NCBI RefSeq assembly: GCF_000614025.1
Contig: NZ_BAKF01000016.1
Span: 1-59,352 of the forward strand
Direction of reading: 5' to 3'
From: Prevotella aurantiaca JCM 15754
GTDB taxonomy: Bacteria > Bacteroidota > Bacteroidia > Bacteroidales > Bacteroidaceae
DNA length: 59,352 nucleotides
Under the pieces are notes generated by a model. The model was given only the letters and a program-made list of their open reading frames with translations, was not told the origin of the DNA and ran no database searches. Every line of letters starts with the position of its first letter. The stretch's first letter is position 1. Shown piece by piece: positions 1 to 8,554 of the stretch. The translations under genes were made by a program, and so were the position numbers.

Positions 1-63
1 TTCTTGTCATCGCATATCGTGGAGCATAGGAAAAGAAGCAAAAGTGCAACGCTCGTAGTGGAA

Positions 64-104
64 AATAGAAAAGGTGGCTATCTCAAAATGCGAGATAACC
101 ACCT
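64..104 (-). terminator. Intrinsic terminator of the 115-aa membrane protein gene
   Basis: Arms 72-84 and 92-104 form a 13-position stem with one mismatch (AGGTGG.TATCTC against GAGATA.CCACCT). Read on the minus strand it is followed by a T-rich run (TTTTCTATTTT). It lies about 40 bases beyond the stop codon of the minus-strand gene at 143-490. Confidence 0.7.
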
Positions 105-142
105 GATGAAATAACATGAAAGGTTTTACAGAGCTGTGCTTT

Positions 143-490
143 TCAAAGCACGCATAGCAGGATGGCACAGAGTATCGCCAGCCAGAAGAGAATGCTCAGC
201 AGCGTAAACGTCACTTTTAGAATTACCCTGACTATAAAACGTAGTATCAGAAAACCTGCAATGACAGAGACGACAGTTACGACTTGCGGCGTTACTATCT
301 TCGAGATAAGCCAAATGGCACCGATAACGACGGAAAGCAGGATAGCGAGTTCGATGAAGCGTGTCCAACCGAAGCGGCGGACTTGCTTAGGAGAATTCGG
401 CTGCTGCTTGTTCTTATCGGTTTTGTTCGATGCGTCTGCCTTGATGAAGGCAGGTGTGTGGACATCTTGATTCATGATAAATGTATTCAT
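143..490 (-). CDS. Small two-helix membrane protein, hypothetical
   Basis: The 115-residue product has a polar, lysine/asparagine-rich N-terminal half (about 40 residues). Two hydrophobic segments follow (about residues 46-82 and 88-115), separated by a short Arg/Lys stretch, and the chain ends inside the last hydrophobic segment. It is therefore probably an inner-membrane protein with a cytoplasmic N-terminus. An alternative start, Met6, lies at position 475. It is transcribed in the same direction as the DUF1896 gene and the recombinase upstream, so it may be cargo of the integrated element. I recognise no family and propose no function. Confidence 0.6.
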   Translation of the reverse strand: MNTFIMNQDVHTPAFIKADASNKTDKNKQQPNSPKQVRRFGWTRFIELAILLSVVIGAIWLISKIVTPQVVTVVSVIAGFLILRFIVRVILKVTFTLLSILFWLAILCAILLCVL

Positions 491-630
491 ATCGGAGCTT
501 TTAATAGTTTCAAGAGCAATAACAAGATGCGCAGGCTACACAAAGACAAGTGTTAGTACAAACTCTTGGCGTGTGGAGCGGAGCGTTTATCTTGGCTCTT
601 GACACTACAAAAGCTCCCGATGGTGTTACA

Positions 631-1098
631 TCAAGTCATGTTCTCACTATCGACTGTTGGCAAACCATTAACCTCGATAATCAGAACGATTGTCCCTGTC
701 AGTTCGGTGTAGAGTTTCTCATACTCTGGACTTGCACCAAAGTCGTCCGTCAGTTCATACTTATTGAAAACGCTTTGCACAGCCTTGTTCTTCAGAAGCA
801 TTGGTGCCAGTCTTTCAGGAAGAGGAGAAGGGAGTTCTTTCTCGAACTCATTCTCTAAGACAGACACAAGCGTGTCGTACTTGGAAAAATGCAGTCCTTG
901 ATACAGAACTTCGCTTGCCATTACCTCTGCTTCTGGGTAAGAAAAACCTTGTGCTATAGCATCGCAGTAAGTTGTCAATGCTTCGTCTGCGCGAGCTGTT
1001 ACAAACGTATTTTCATTCACTCTCTCTGGAAAATGCTCTCCAAGATACGCTTCCAACTTCAAACGGAAGTAAGAAAGCTCTTTCTTTGTTGTTGTCAT
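631..1098 (-). CDS. DUF1896 family protein
   Basis: The 155-residue soluble protein matches what I know of the DUF1896 family, seen mostly on conjugative or mobilisable elements of Bacteroidota. The features recognised are the N-terminal motif KKELSYFRLKLEAYL, a central run ALTTYCDAIAQGFSYPEAE, and the block MASEVLYQGLHFSKYDTLV. The gene lies 25 bases downstream of the recombinase gene on the same strand, so the two are probably cotranscribed. The family's biochemical role is unknown to me; its presence mainly marks this segment as part of an integrated element. There is no signal peptide or membrane segment. Confidence 0.85.
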   Translation of the reverse strand: MTTTKKELSYFRLKLEAYLGEHFPERVNENTFVTARADEALTTYCDAIAQGFSYPEAEVMASEVLYQGLHFSKYDTLVSVLENEFEKELPSPLPERLAPMLLKNKAVQSVFNKYELTDDFGASPEYEKLYTELTGTIVLIIEVNGLPTVDSENMT

Positions 1099-1123
1099 AA
1101 TCTTCTTGGTTTAGGGTTATACA

Positions 1124-2356
1124 TTATTTTGAGTTGATGCCCATAGCAACATTGAACTTGTCTAACTTGCCAGCCAACTGTTCCATATCGTGTTCTATTT
1201 TCTTATTGGTAATACGAGCATAAATTTGTGTAGTTTTAATGTTGGTATGTCCCAGCATCTTAGAAACTGATTCCATAGAAACACCTTTACTCAATGACAT
1301 TGTTGCAAATGTGTGGCGAGCCATGTGAAAGGTTAGGTCCTTTTTGATTCCACAAATATCTGCAATTTCCTTCAGATATGAATTGGTTCGCTGATTAGTT
1401 AGCATTGGGAAGAGTTTACCATCACGATAGGTCTTGCCACTATACTTTTCGATGATATTTTTCGGGATATCCAATAAAAGAACATTTGTTGCGACACTCG
1501 TCTTTTGTCGTTTTGTCATTATCCATTGTTTGTCGTCAAGGGTAACAATGTTTTCGGGAGTAAGGTTGGCCACATCAATGTATGCCAAACCTGTGAAGCA
1601 TGAGAAAACGAATAAATCACGAACCAATTCCAAGCGTTGTATGCCCAGATCCTTATTGGCTATCTTCAAAATCTCTTCATCCGTCAAGAAGCCACGATTG
1701 ACTGGCTCAAGGTGAAAACGATGATTAAGAAAAGGATCATGATGAATTACACCCATTTTTCTGCCTAAAATCGTAATTGTCTTGAAAGTCTTCATTGTCT
1801 TGGTGGCCGTATTTGGGTTCTGACCAACTACTGTGCGAAGATAAATATCAAAGTCGTGTATGATGATATAGGTGAGTTCAGACAAGCGTATATCCGAACG
1901 TTTGTACTTATCCTGCAAGAAAGTCGTGAAGTGTCGTTTGCAGACATTATATTTCTGGAAAGTGGCAGCACTTACAGATATGCCCACTTGCTTAGCAATA
2001 TCTTTGTTGTGCTTATCGAAGAGTGTCATCATCGTTTCGACCTCTTCTTTCTTGCCGAGATACTCCGACTTGATACGTTCCAAAGAAATGGCATCTGTCA
2101 TTTCCAACTTTTTGAAGATCGTCTGCAATCCGCTTTGGATGTTATCCAACTCGAGATTAGTAGAAAGAGCCTCTGTAGTCCTTCCTTTCAGCCGTTCTTT
2201 TTCACTATCCCATTGCGACTGCTGAACGGCAATGCCTGTTGAGCCAATGGAAAGTCGTTCGTTGTTGAGATAGATTCTCAACATCACGGGTGTTTTACCC
2301 TCCTTGTTAACATAGTTGCTTCTTAAATAGAAGACTGCTCTGAAAATGGTTTTCAT
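1124..2356 (-). CDS. Tyrosine site-specific recombinase (integrase)
   Basis: The 410-residue protein has the three-part layout of Bacteroidota integrases: an N-terminal arm-binding domain (about 1-90), a SAM-like core-binding domain (about 105-200) and a C-terminal catalytic domain. Visible catalytic residues are Lys in MTKRQKT, the HxxR box HMAR at 344-347, the His of LGH at 370 and the nucleophile Tyr379 in TQIYARI. The box that normally holds the first catalytic Arg reads CFTGLAYIDV, with Ala where Arg is expected; the CTnDOT integrase is also known to lack this Arg. The enzyme should cut and rejoin attachment sites to move the element lying to the left of tRNA-Ser. Putative arm sites lie directly upstream of its start. 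Confidence 0.92.
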   Translation of the reverse strand: MKTIFRAVFYLRSNYVNKEGKTPVMLRIYLNNERLSIGSTGIAVQQSQWDSEKERLKGRTTEALSTNLELDNIQSGLQTIFKKLEMTDAISLERIKSEYLGKKEEVETMMTLFDKHNKDIAKQVGISVSAATFQKYNVCKRHFTTFLQDKYKRSDIRLSELTYIIIHDFDIYLRTVVGQNPNTATKTMKTFKTITILGRKMGVIHHDPFLNHRFHLEPVNRGFLTDEEILKIANKDLGIQRLELVRDLFVFSCFTGLAYIDVANLTPENIVTLDDKQWIMTKRQKTSVATNVLLLDIPKNIIEKYSGKTYRDGKLFPMLTNQRTNSYLKEIADICGIKKDLTFHMARHTFATMSLSKGVSMESVSKMLGHTNIKTTQIYARITNKKIEHDMEQLAGKLDKFNVAMGINSK

Positions 2357-2375
2357 TTGCGTTGCTGTTGTTTAA

Positions 2376-2608
2376 TTGTAGCCATGGAAAGGAATGTTGT
2401 AGCCAAAATTCAATAATTGTAGCCAGCTTCTAATAGAATTGTAGCCAAAAGATTGAATTATTAGCGAGATAAACTTCTGTAACCACGCTGCAAAGTTCGA
2501 CATATTTATTTGAATAACAGCAATTTGCGTGTACTCTATGCGTACTCTGTACGAACTCTTGGCTACAATTTTTATTTTGCCTCAAAAAGTGTAGCCAGAT
2601 TGTAGCCA
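2376..2608. repeat. Array of TTGTAGCCA repeats, putative integrase arm-type sites
   Basis: The 9-mer TTGTAGCCA occurs in direct orientation at 2376, 2397, 2417 and 2439, so start-to-start spacing is 21, 20 and 22 bp, about two helical turns. A degenerate copy (CTGTAACCA) is at 2477, an inverted copy (TGGCTACAA) at 2560-2568, and further direct copies at 2589 (GTGTAGCCA) and 2600. The array fills the space between the recombinase start and the tRNA-Ser 3' end. That is where an attachment site with arm-type binding sites would be expected. Confidence 0.65.
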
Positions 2609-2756
2609 TTGTAGAGTATTTAGGGAGTATTTACCCCCTCTGTACGTACTCTGAGAAGAAGAATGGATATAAAAGAAAAGTATCATAACTACTTGTAGCT
2701 ATGATACTTACGTTTTTGTTAGGATTTCTCTGTTGGTCTGTTCAGAGTACCTAAAG

Positions 2757-2841
2757 CGGAGAGAGAGGGATTCGAACCCCCGGTGCCTCTCAGCACGGCG
2801 GTTTTCAAGACCGCTGTAATCGACCACTCTACCATCTCTCC
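2757..2841 (-). tRNA. tRNA-Ser (anticodon TGA)
   Basis: The minus strand folds as a class II tRNA. The acceptor stem GGAGAGA (2835-2841) pairs with TCTCTCC (2758-2764). The anticodon arm contains CTTGAAA with anticodon TGA (serine UCA), a long variable arm is present, and the T arm holds GGTTCGAATCC. CCA is not encoded. Its 3' end faces the recombinase gene, the usual arrangement when an element has integrated into a tRNA 3' end. A TAACTTTG promoter box lies upstream at 2898-2905. Confidence 0.95.
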
Positions 2842-2897
2842 AATGGTGATTACCATTTGCTTATTGTGAACAAGTGGTTGTTCCTTTAAAGCGAGTG

Positions 2898-2905
2898 CAA
2901 AGTTA
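2898..2905 (-). promoter_or_regulatory. -7 promoter box of tRNA-Ser
   Basis: The minus strand reads TAACTTTG, matching the Bacteroidota -7 consensus TAnnTTTG. It lies about 57 bases upstream of the mature tRNA 5' end. Confidence 0.6.
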
Positions 2906-3248
2906 AGGAGTTTTTCTGAAATACAAGCAAAAGATGCAAGATATTTTTACACGTAAACCTTTTTTAACAAACAGGCTCTCATTCTTATTATTTTCTAATG
3001 GCTTTGGCTTGCTTTAGTTTAAAGTTTGAGTTTAGCTTACCGTTTTTCGGTATATCTCCTACTCTACTTAAAGATTAAGTTTACATTACTGCCGACCATA
3101 ATATATCGGTTGTTTGAGTTCCAAATCTGTTTTTAATTATAGTCTTACACTTCCTAATTATAAAACTATGATTTTTTAATTAAATATTTATTTTCTATAA
3201 TGATAAATACTTTTCTTTAATGGATAGGCTTACTTTATGCAGAAAAAG
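2906..3248. other. AT-rich intergenic stretch without recognisable features
   Basis: This region between tRNA-Ser and the trmB stop codon is very AT-rich. I see no open frame with coding character, no strong hairpin and no repeat. Confidence 0.5.
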
Positions 3249-4040
3249 TTATTTAGCCGTTTCCTTACTACTACGTTTTGTACGCTTGAAAGAGCGGTAA
3301 TCATCGAGTTCTATTTCAATGTCTGGCTCCACAAGTTCGCCGATCGAGGGAAGTTGGAACTTCATATATTTAATGTTTAATCCCCGTTCTATCCATTGAT
3401 TCTCGTAATAGGTGTGAATGCCAAGAATTTCTTTTGTACGGGAATCTAACTCAGTAGATTGCACGCCATTAGTCTCGTTAGCATACAAATCTTCGGTGCG
3501 GAAGAGCAGAGGTAAACTGTTTTTCTCTACAAGATAAGTCGTATAGGTAAAGAGGAAGTTCGAATCAGTTTTCAAATGTACCACTCCCCTATCCTCCAAA
3601 AAGTTTCGATAACGATTCAAAAAGAAGGTTGATGACAGTCGTTTGCGTGGATTCTTCATCTGCGGATCGGAGAAAGTAAGCCATATTTCCTGTACTTCAT
3701 CGTTGTCAAAAAAGCGGTCTATAATCTCGATACTGGTACGCAGAAAAGCCACATTGGGCAGATTTTCGTCTAAAGCCTGCTTTGCACCCGTGTATATTCG
3801 CGCTCCTTTTATGTCTACCCCGATGAAGTTGATATTCGGATATAAGCGTGCTAACCCAACAGTATATTCACCTTTACCGCATCCCAATTCTAAGATGATA
3901 GGGTTATCGTTATGGAAATACTGTTCACGCCAATGCCCTTTCATATCAAAAGGCACCTCGCTAACGACGCCATACGGATATTGGAAGACATTACTGAATG
4001 TCTCCATCTCTGCAAATTTCTGTAATTTACCTTTACTCAT
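3249..4040 (-). CDS. trmB: tRNA (guanine-N7-)-methyltransferase TrmB
   Basis: This enzyme transfers a methyl group from S-adenosylmethionine to N7 of guanosine 46 in the tRNA variable loop. The 263-residue protein shows the SAM-binding loop [10 protein letters not shown] (51-60), the second Rossmann motif [10 protein letters not shown] (about 74-83) and the family's substrate/catalytic segment [15 protein letters not shown] (121-135). Length and order fit the family, with a slightly extended basic tail. A TAACTTTG box at 4049-4056 ends nine bases from the start codon, so the mRNA would have almost no 5' leader. The first Met ([10 protein letters not shown]) fits family N-termini. Monocistronic. 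Confidence 0.95.
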   Translation of the reverse strand: MSKGKLQKFAEMETFSNVFQYPYGVVSEVPFDMKGHWREQYFHNDNPIILELGCGKGEYTVGLARLYPNINFIGVDIKGARIYTGAKQALDENLPNVAFLRTSIEIIDRFFDNDEVQEIWLTFSDPQMKNPRKRLSSTFFLNRYRNFLEDRGVVHLKTDSNFLFTYTTYLVEKNSLPLLFRTEDLYANETNGVQSTELDSRTKEILGIHTYYENQWIERGLNIKYMKFQLPSIGELVEPDIEIELDDYRSFKRTKRSSKETAK

Positions 4041-4048
4041 AATGGTTG

Positions 4049-4056
4049 CAAAGTTA
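4049..4056 (-). promoter_or_regulatory. -7 promoter box of trmB
   Basis: TAACTTTG on the minus strand. Transcription would start about 6-8 bases downstream, placing the RNA 5' end within a few bases of the trmB ATG (4040), a near-leaderless arrangement. Confidence 0.6.
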
Positions 4057-4167
4057 CAGAAAAACGTTAATAAAATAGCATTCTTGCTAAAATTTACGTT
4101 TATCAGACGTAAGAAAAGGTTAATATAGAAATTGTTTTATCGTTCTATTATCTTTATATGGCTGCGC

Positions 4168-4587
4168 TTATCCGCTCTTTAATGAATGAACTCCCGTTAA
4201 TATATAGAAGAAACAGTATACATCAAAGAGAACGTAAAGTGCGATACCAATACCCATTATAACTTTTCCTAATAGGTTATGCGTTGCCATTTCTTTTATA
4301 AAAGCAGGAACAGCGGTGATAAAAAGAAAGAATCCTGCGAAGCCCGACAATACGCATATAATTGGAAGAGCCTTCATAAAGGATGAAGAAGCTGGCACTC
4401 CGACTGGTTGTTTGTCCAAAATAAGGGAAGTAATTACATACGTAATCAAACAGAAAATATCAGCAATGTACAAGTACTTTAGTAGATTAGACCTGTGAAA
4501 ATAGGTCATAATCGACAAAAGCACCACCATGACTAATGATGCATATAAGGCATATACATTTTCAGTACCCGATATCATAGGTTTCAT
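4168..4587 (-). CDS. Four-helix membrane protein, hypothetical
   Basis: The 139-residue protein has four hydrophobic segments (about residues 11-28, 35-58, 70-95 and 105-133) with short, weakly charged loops. It is probably an integral inner-membrane protein. There is no signal peptide, lipobox or recognisable motif. It ends about 130 bases from trmB and is separated from the upstream secreted-protein gene by about 380 bases, so it is probably its own unit. Family not recognised. Confidence 0.6.
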   Translation of the reverse strand: MKPMISGTENVYALYASLVMVVLLSIMTYFHRSNLLKYLYIADIFCLITYVITSLILDKQPVGVPASSSFMKALPIICVLSGFAGFFLFITAVPAFIKEMATHNLLGKVIMGIGIALYVLFDVYCFFYILTGVHSLKSG

Positions 4588-4966
4588 TTTTATTACAACT
4601 TGATTTCTTTACACATTATTTATTAGACCTAACAGCGAGAGACCACTATCGAAAAGCAATTCTGACAACAAACGAAACACTTTGCTAAAATGTAACTTTC
4701 AATACATTTTTACGGCAATTATTGTTTACCTCGTTAGCTAATATTACTTGCTTGGTCATATTCCTAATAACGAAGCAGCAAGTATTTTATTACATTTTTA
4801 TCCATCTCAATCATTGTTTTTTACATCTCTCCTATTCCTTTCAGTCCCTCATCTTGCTACTTTCTGAATCTTCCTGTGCAATACTCATCGGCTTTTCTAA
4901 TAGATACCAATATCCCCGAAACAGCCATTTGCTTCGTGAATATTGGTATTTTATTGCGATAAACGG
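4588..4966. other. Intergenic stretch, nothing recognised
   Basis: This AT-rich stretch has a plus-strand open frame of about 82 codons (4722-4970) without coding character or a promoter. I see no convincing hairpin, repeat or RNA gene. Confidence 0.5.
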
Positions 4967-6058
4967 TTAAGGCATCACCTTAATTGCGGCATAACTGCCC
5001 ACACGAACAAAGAAAGGCTGATGCGGAAGGTTTAATATAATATTGTTACCAGCCTTGATTTTTGATGTCTTCAAACATTTTCCATCGAACGAATAGATGG
5101 CGAGCGACTCACCGATGTAATCGTCTGCCTGCACGTTTAATATGCCGTTTTTCAATTGACAGCTAACTTTGGGCTGCTCGGCACGTACTTCATAAATACC
5201 TGAAGGAGATGGATCATCTGCCAAATAAGAAAGACTAACGTAGCAATAGCCACAACCTTGCACTATCATAAGACCGCAAGTAGCAAGCGTTTTCGACTCT
5301 GGGTTATACATTTGCCAGCACCGTGTGTCGGGATTAGTACCTCTATCGATGAAGCCATTGGCTGTAAATAGCTTGTAAACCTCGCTAACTTGTGGTGTCG
5401 TTACGCGTTCCCACGATGCAGCAAGTAGGTAGATAGCGCACAATTCGTTTTCTTCTGGGGTGAAAGCGAGCATCATAAAGGGGAACTCAGCATTATTTGT
5501 AGACAGAATTTCCAGTCCTTCGCGTTCCTCTTCGCTCACCTTTGGATTCATGGTCCAATACTCTTCGGTGTACTTTGTATATGCTCCGCTTTTCAGAAAG
5601 TCGTCCATTGTTTTTGCTTTCTTTTCTCCCCAAGAGGCTGAAAATTGTGGGAATGTCATGTCTACATGGTCGTCTACCTCTACCATAAACTTCATTTCGT
5701 CCAGTATATGGTCTGGATCGAAGGCATCTAAAGTACCAGGATATGCACTCGAAATACGCAATGTCAGTTCTGTTTTGCCTTTTCCCACCGACTTAAAGGC
5801 ATTCCCTTTCGGTTCGATAACACTTTCGTTAGCCGACGAATAACGCAAAACGATGCGCTCACCCTTTGCTATATGCTCCTGAGTTGCCTTGTTATACTTC
5901 TTCACATACATACGATAGTTGCGATATATCGGTATTTTGAGTTCCTTGGCTGCAATTATGCCATGCTCGTCGTTGGTTGCTTGCGTTGTCAGCGTGCCTA
6001 TTGCGAGGAATAAAAGGGAAAATATAATACAATATTTTAATTGGTTCATACTTTTCAT
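4967..6058 (-). CDS. Secreted protein with T9SS-like C-terminal domain, function unknown
   Basis: The 363-residue product starts with a signal peptide (hydrophobic run IIFSLLFLAIGTL, likely cleavage after TTQA). A globular region of about 270 residues follows. The C-terminal ~65 residues (from about CQLKNGILNVQ to the end) contain LAIYSFDGKCLKTSKI and a closing beta-rich GSYAAIKVMP, resembling the sorting domain of proteins exported by the type IX secretion system. The mature part has aromatic/acidic patches but no motif that I recognise. The gene begins 33 bases after the stop codon of the larger secreted protein at 6091-8319, so the two probably form one transcript. Confidence 0.7.
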   Translation of the reverse strand: MKSMNQLKYCIIFSLLFLAIGTLTTQATNDEHGIIAAKELKIPIYRNYRMYVKKYNKATQEHIAKGERIVLRYSSANESVIEPKGNAFKSVGKGKTELTLRISSAYPGTLDAFDPDHILDEMKFMVEVDDHVDMTFPQFSASWGEKKAKTMDDFLKSGAYTKYTEEYWTMNPKVSEEEREGLEILSTNNAEFPFMMLAFTPEENELCAIYLLAASWERVTTPQVSEVYKLFTANGFIDRGTNPDTRCWQMYNPESKTLATCGLMIVQGCGYCYVSLSYLADDPSPSGIYEVRAEQPKVSCQLKNGILNVQADDYIGESLAIYSFDGKCLKTSKIKAGNNIILNLPHQPFFVRVGSYAAIKVMP

Positions 6059-6090
6059 AATTATTGTATTTAATTGCTATATAGGTAGTT

Positions 6091-8319
6091 TTAGTTATTT
6101 AATGCAACCATTACTTTCACTGTTTGAGGTGTTTTAGATTCTGAAGGAATAAAGGTTACAAGATAGATACCTGCTGGTAGTTTTGCCGAAACAGCATAGT
6201 TGCGACCTGCAACATCGTGTATGGCAACAATGCGAGCACCCTCTGATGAAACGAGCTGGCCATCTACAACTTTCAAAAGCGATAAAGCCGCAGCGGAATT
6301 TTGTGTAATATGAGTAACCACTTGACCTTCTCCGCAAGGCACTGGCATTTCGTTATTGACACCAACAAGGCGTCGCCACACATATTCAGCGCGGTCGCCA
6401 TTCAGCAATTTGGTAAATTCTTCCGAGCGCATGTCCTCTCGTGCGTAAGCCATACCCGTTGAATTGCCCTGGAAAAGATTGCTATCGTAGTAGCAATTCT
6501 GCACTTTTATCACCACGCCATCGGCCTTTGCAGCAGTTGGATAGATAGGATCGAACACACCATTGGGGTCGGTTGCTTCCACTTTACCGATGTTATACGA
6601 ACTGCTAATACTTACTGTGGCGTCTTGTAGACTCATTCCGAAGATGCCTCCGGCTATGTTTGCTGCCTTCACATCGCCTCTGTTCAAACAATCGCTAATG
6701 CTTAGACTGCCCGATTCGGCATATCCTACAATACCGCCAGCGTAGTTATTGTTTGTATTTACACTGCCATAGTTGACGCAACGGCTCACAATGGTTCCAT
6801 GAACACCGTTCATTGCCAAGATACCACCCACTGCCATGTCGGTAGAAACAACGTTTGCGCTTGATGTACAATTCGTTATAGTTGATGATGAAAGGAACAC
6901 TGAGGTTGCAATACCACCTGCATAAGGTTTCAATCGCGCCTTAACTGTAACGTTTTCGCCCGCATGACAGTTGTCTAATACCGAACTTACCAATACGGAA
7001 GCAATGCTCGCAACGATGGCATCGGCTTCGAAATGGCAGTTCGTCAGTGTTAGATTCATCACCTTAGCGTCCTTCAATATACCGAACAAAGCAACACCAA
7101 TCTTGCTCTTTCCTGTAAAGGTCATGTTCAGATTAGATATCTTATGCTTGTTGCCATCGAATGTTCCGCTGAATGCTTTCAGCGTTGTTCCGCTCGTTCC
7201 GAAGTTGTTTCCGATAGGCTTCATGTTACTTACGCCTGTCATATCAATATCTTTTGTCAGCTTAAAGTACTTCCCTGCGTAGTCAGTCTCGGTATCTACA
7301 GCCACCGAAAGGTCTTCTATATCGCCAGCCGTACTTATTAAATAAGGTCTTTCCTTTGTTCCTTCGCCACCGCTATACGTAAATTTGCCTGCCTTACGAA
7401 TACCAGTACCCGTTAAATGAACTTCGGTTGTGGTTTCTCCCGACTGCAATTTCAGCACAGCTTGCTGTGTTCCTAATGCTTGCGGAACAAATATTACGTC
7501 TATATCTGCCGTTCCGTTCGTTTCCAAAACCTTTATATTCTTAGTCGATAAGGTGAATAACGGTGCGCCATCGCCCGACAACGACAGTGCAATATCGGCA
7601 CTTAGGTTCTTGTAAACAATGTTCAGCGTTAGCTTCTTCGCCTCTCCTTTGTTCACTTCGCCAAACGATAAGAGGTCGTTATTAGCTATAATAGAAGGTC
7701 GATTGGGCACTTCTGCTTCGTAATCGGTTATACTTATGTCGTCTAAATTAAAGGCTGCGTCGTACTTTCCAGCAGAAGCGTAATCGAAGACGGTGTAATC
7801 GGCACGCACAATGCGCATGCGTCCCTCTTTCACATTGGCCTTTGCGCGAAATCGTTGCACCTCTGTTGTAGGCTTAAATGCCTGCCCAATGGTTTGCCAA
7901 TGCTCTCCTTTGTCTTCCGAAACCTGCACACACCACTCCACTTGCGATGTTGTGTGCTCGCCATAGGCACGATAAACAAACTCAATCGTACCTATTCCGC
8001 CTTGCTTATCTTCGGTCATGGCCATATAAGGCATTTCCTTCATCGACATTTTATAGCCGTAGATGCGTGCAGCACAATTACCATTGGCAAAGTCGTTGGC
8101 CCCTGCTGTACGCCGAACAGCATACGTCGACCATGCCAAACCATTCAGTTTAAGGTCGTAATGATTCGGTCTGTCGCCGAGTTTATCGGCCTTTGCCGAT
8201 TCAAAATCGTAACTCCAGTGGTGTTTTGCCTGCTCTCCCAGCGACGTAGGAGAAGCCTTTAACCCAGAAATACAGGTAAAGACGAGTGCAAGCACCCAAT
8301 AAATTTGATTCTTTTTCAT
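6091..8319 (-). CDS. Large secreted protein with GLUG-type repeats and T9SS C-terminal domain
   Basis: The 742-residue product carries a signal peptide (about residues 1-22, ending near LKASP). An N-terminal beta-rich domain (about 25-200) with the look of a surface adhesin or carbohydrate-binding module is followed by an immunoglobulin-like 'choice-of-anchor' segment (about 205-310). Next comes a run of GLUG-like repeats (about 325-620), for example AGGIVGYAESGSLSISDCLN and AGGIFGMSLQDATVSISSS. The last ~70 residues (IVAIHDVAGRNY...AGIYLVTF...VKVMVALNN) match the type A sorting signal of T9SS cargo. It is probably a cell-surface protein, with adhesion a guess. A TACATTTG promoter box lies about 140 bases upstream. 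Confidence 0.8.
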   Translation of the reverse strand: MKKNQIYWVLALVFTCISGLKASPTSLGEQAKHHWSYDFESAKADKLGDRPNHYDLKLNGLAWSTYAVRRTAGANDFANGNCAARIYGYKMSMKEMPYMAMTEDKQGGIGTIEFVYRAYGEHTTSQVEWCVQVSEDKGEHWQTIGQAFKPTTEVQRFRAKANVKEGRMRIVRADYTVFDYASAGKYDAAFNLDDISITDYEAEVPNRPSIIANNDLLSFGEVNKGEAKKLTLNIVYKNLSADIALSLSGDGAPLFTLSTKNIKVLETNGTADIDVIFVPQALGTQQAVLKLQSGETTTEVHLTGTGIRKAGKFTYSGGEGTKERPYLISTAGDIEDLSVAVDTETDYAGKYFKLTKDIDMTGVSNMKPIGNNFGTSGTTLKAFSGTFDGNKHKISNLNMTFTGKSKIGVALFGILKDAKVMNLTLTNCHFEADAIVASIASVLVSSVLDNCHAGENVTVKARLKPYAGGIATSVFLSSSTITNCTSSANVVSTDMAVGGILAMNGVHGTIVSRCVNYGSVNTNNNYAGGIVGYAESGSLSISDCLNRGDVKAANIAGGIFGMSLQDATVSISSSYNIGKVEATDPNGVFDPIYPTAAKADGVVIKVQNCYYDSNLFQGNSTGMAYAREDMRSEEFTKLLNGDRAEYVWRRLVGVNNEMPVPCGEGQVVTHITQNSAAALSLLKVVDGQLVSSEGARIVAIHDVAGRNYAVSAKLPAGIYLVTFIPSESKTPQTVKVMVALNN

Positions 8320-8459
8320 AAATATATGCGTTTAAAAAAATGAGTGAGTAAGTTATAAAAATGAAGTTTCTCTTGCTCAAAAGAGATGATTTTCCAGATA
8401 GTCAAGTCGGTTATGTGTGCATGGTTCTGTTAGAAGCGTCGGTTCTAAACACTTCATTG

Positions 8460-8467
8460 CAAATGTA
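8460..8467 (-). promoter_or_regulatory. -7 promoter box for the secreted-protein pair
   Basis: TACATTTG on the minus strand, about 140 bases upstream of the start at 8319. The implied 5' leader of about 130 bases is long for the region. Confidence 0.5.
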
Positions 8468-8554
8468 ATAAGAATATTTTGAATTTACAACAATTCGGCT
8501 GTTATTTCTTAAAAAATGTATCTTTAATGAACTAAAATAGCTGTTTGGAATGGG

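Noticed and set aside
4722..4970. Plus-strand open frame of 82 codons
   Set aside because: No promoter, composition of low-complexity AT-rich DNA, and no similarity to any family I know.
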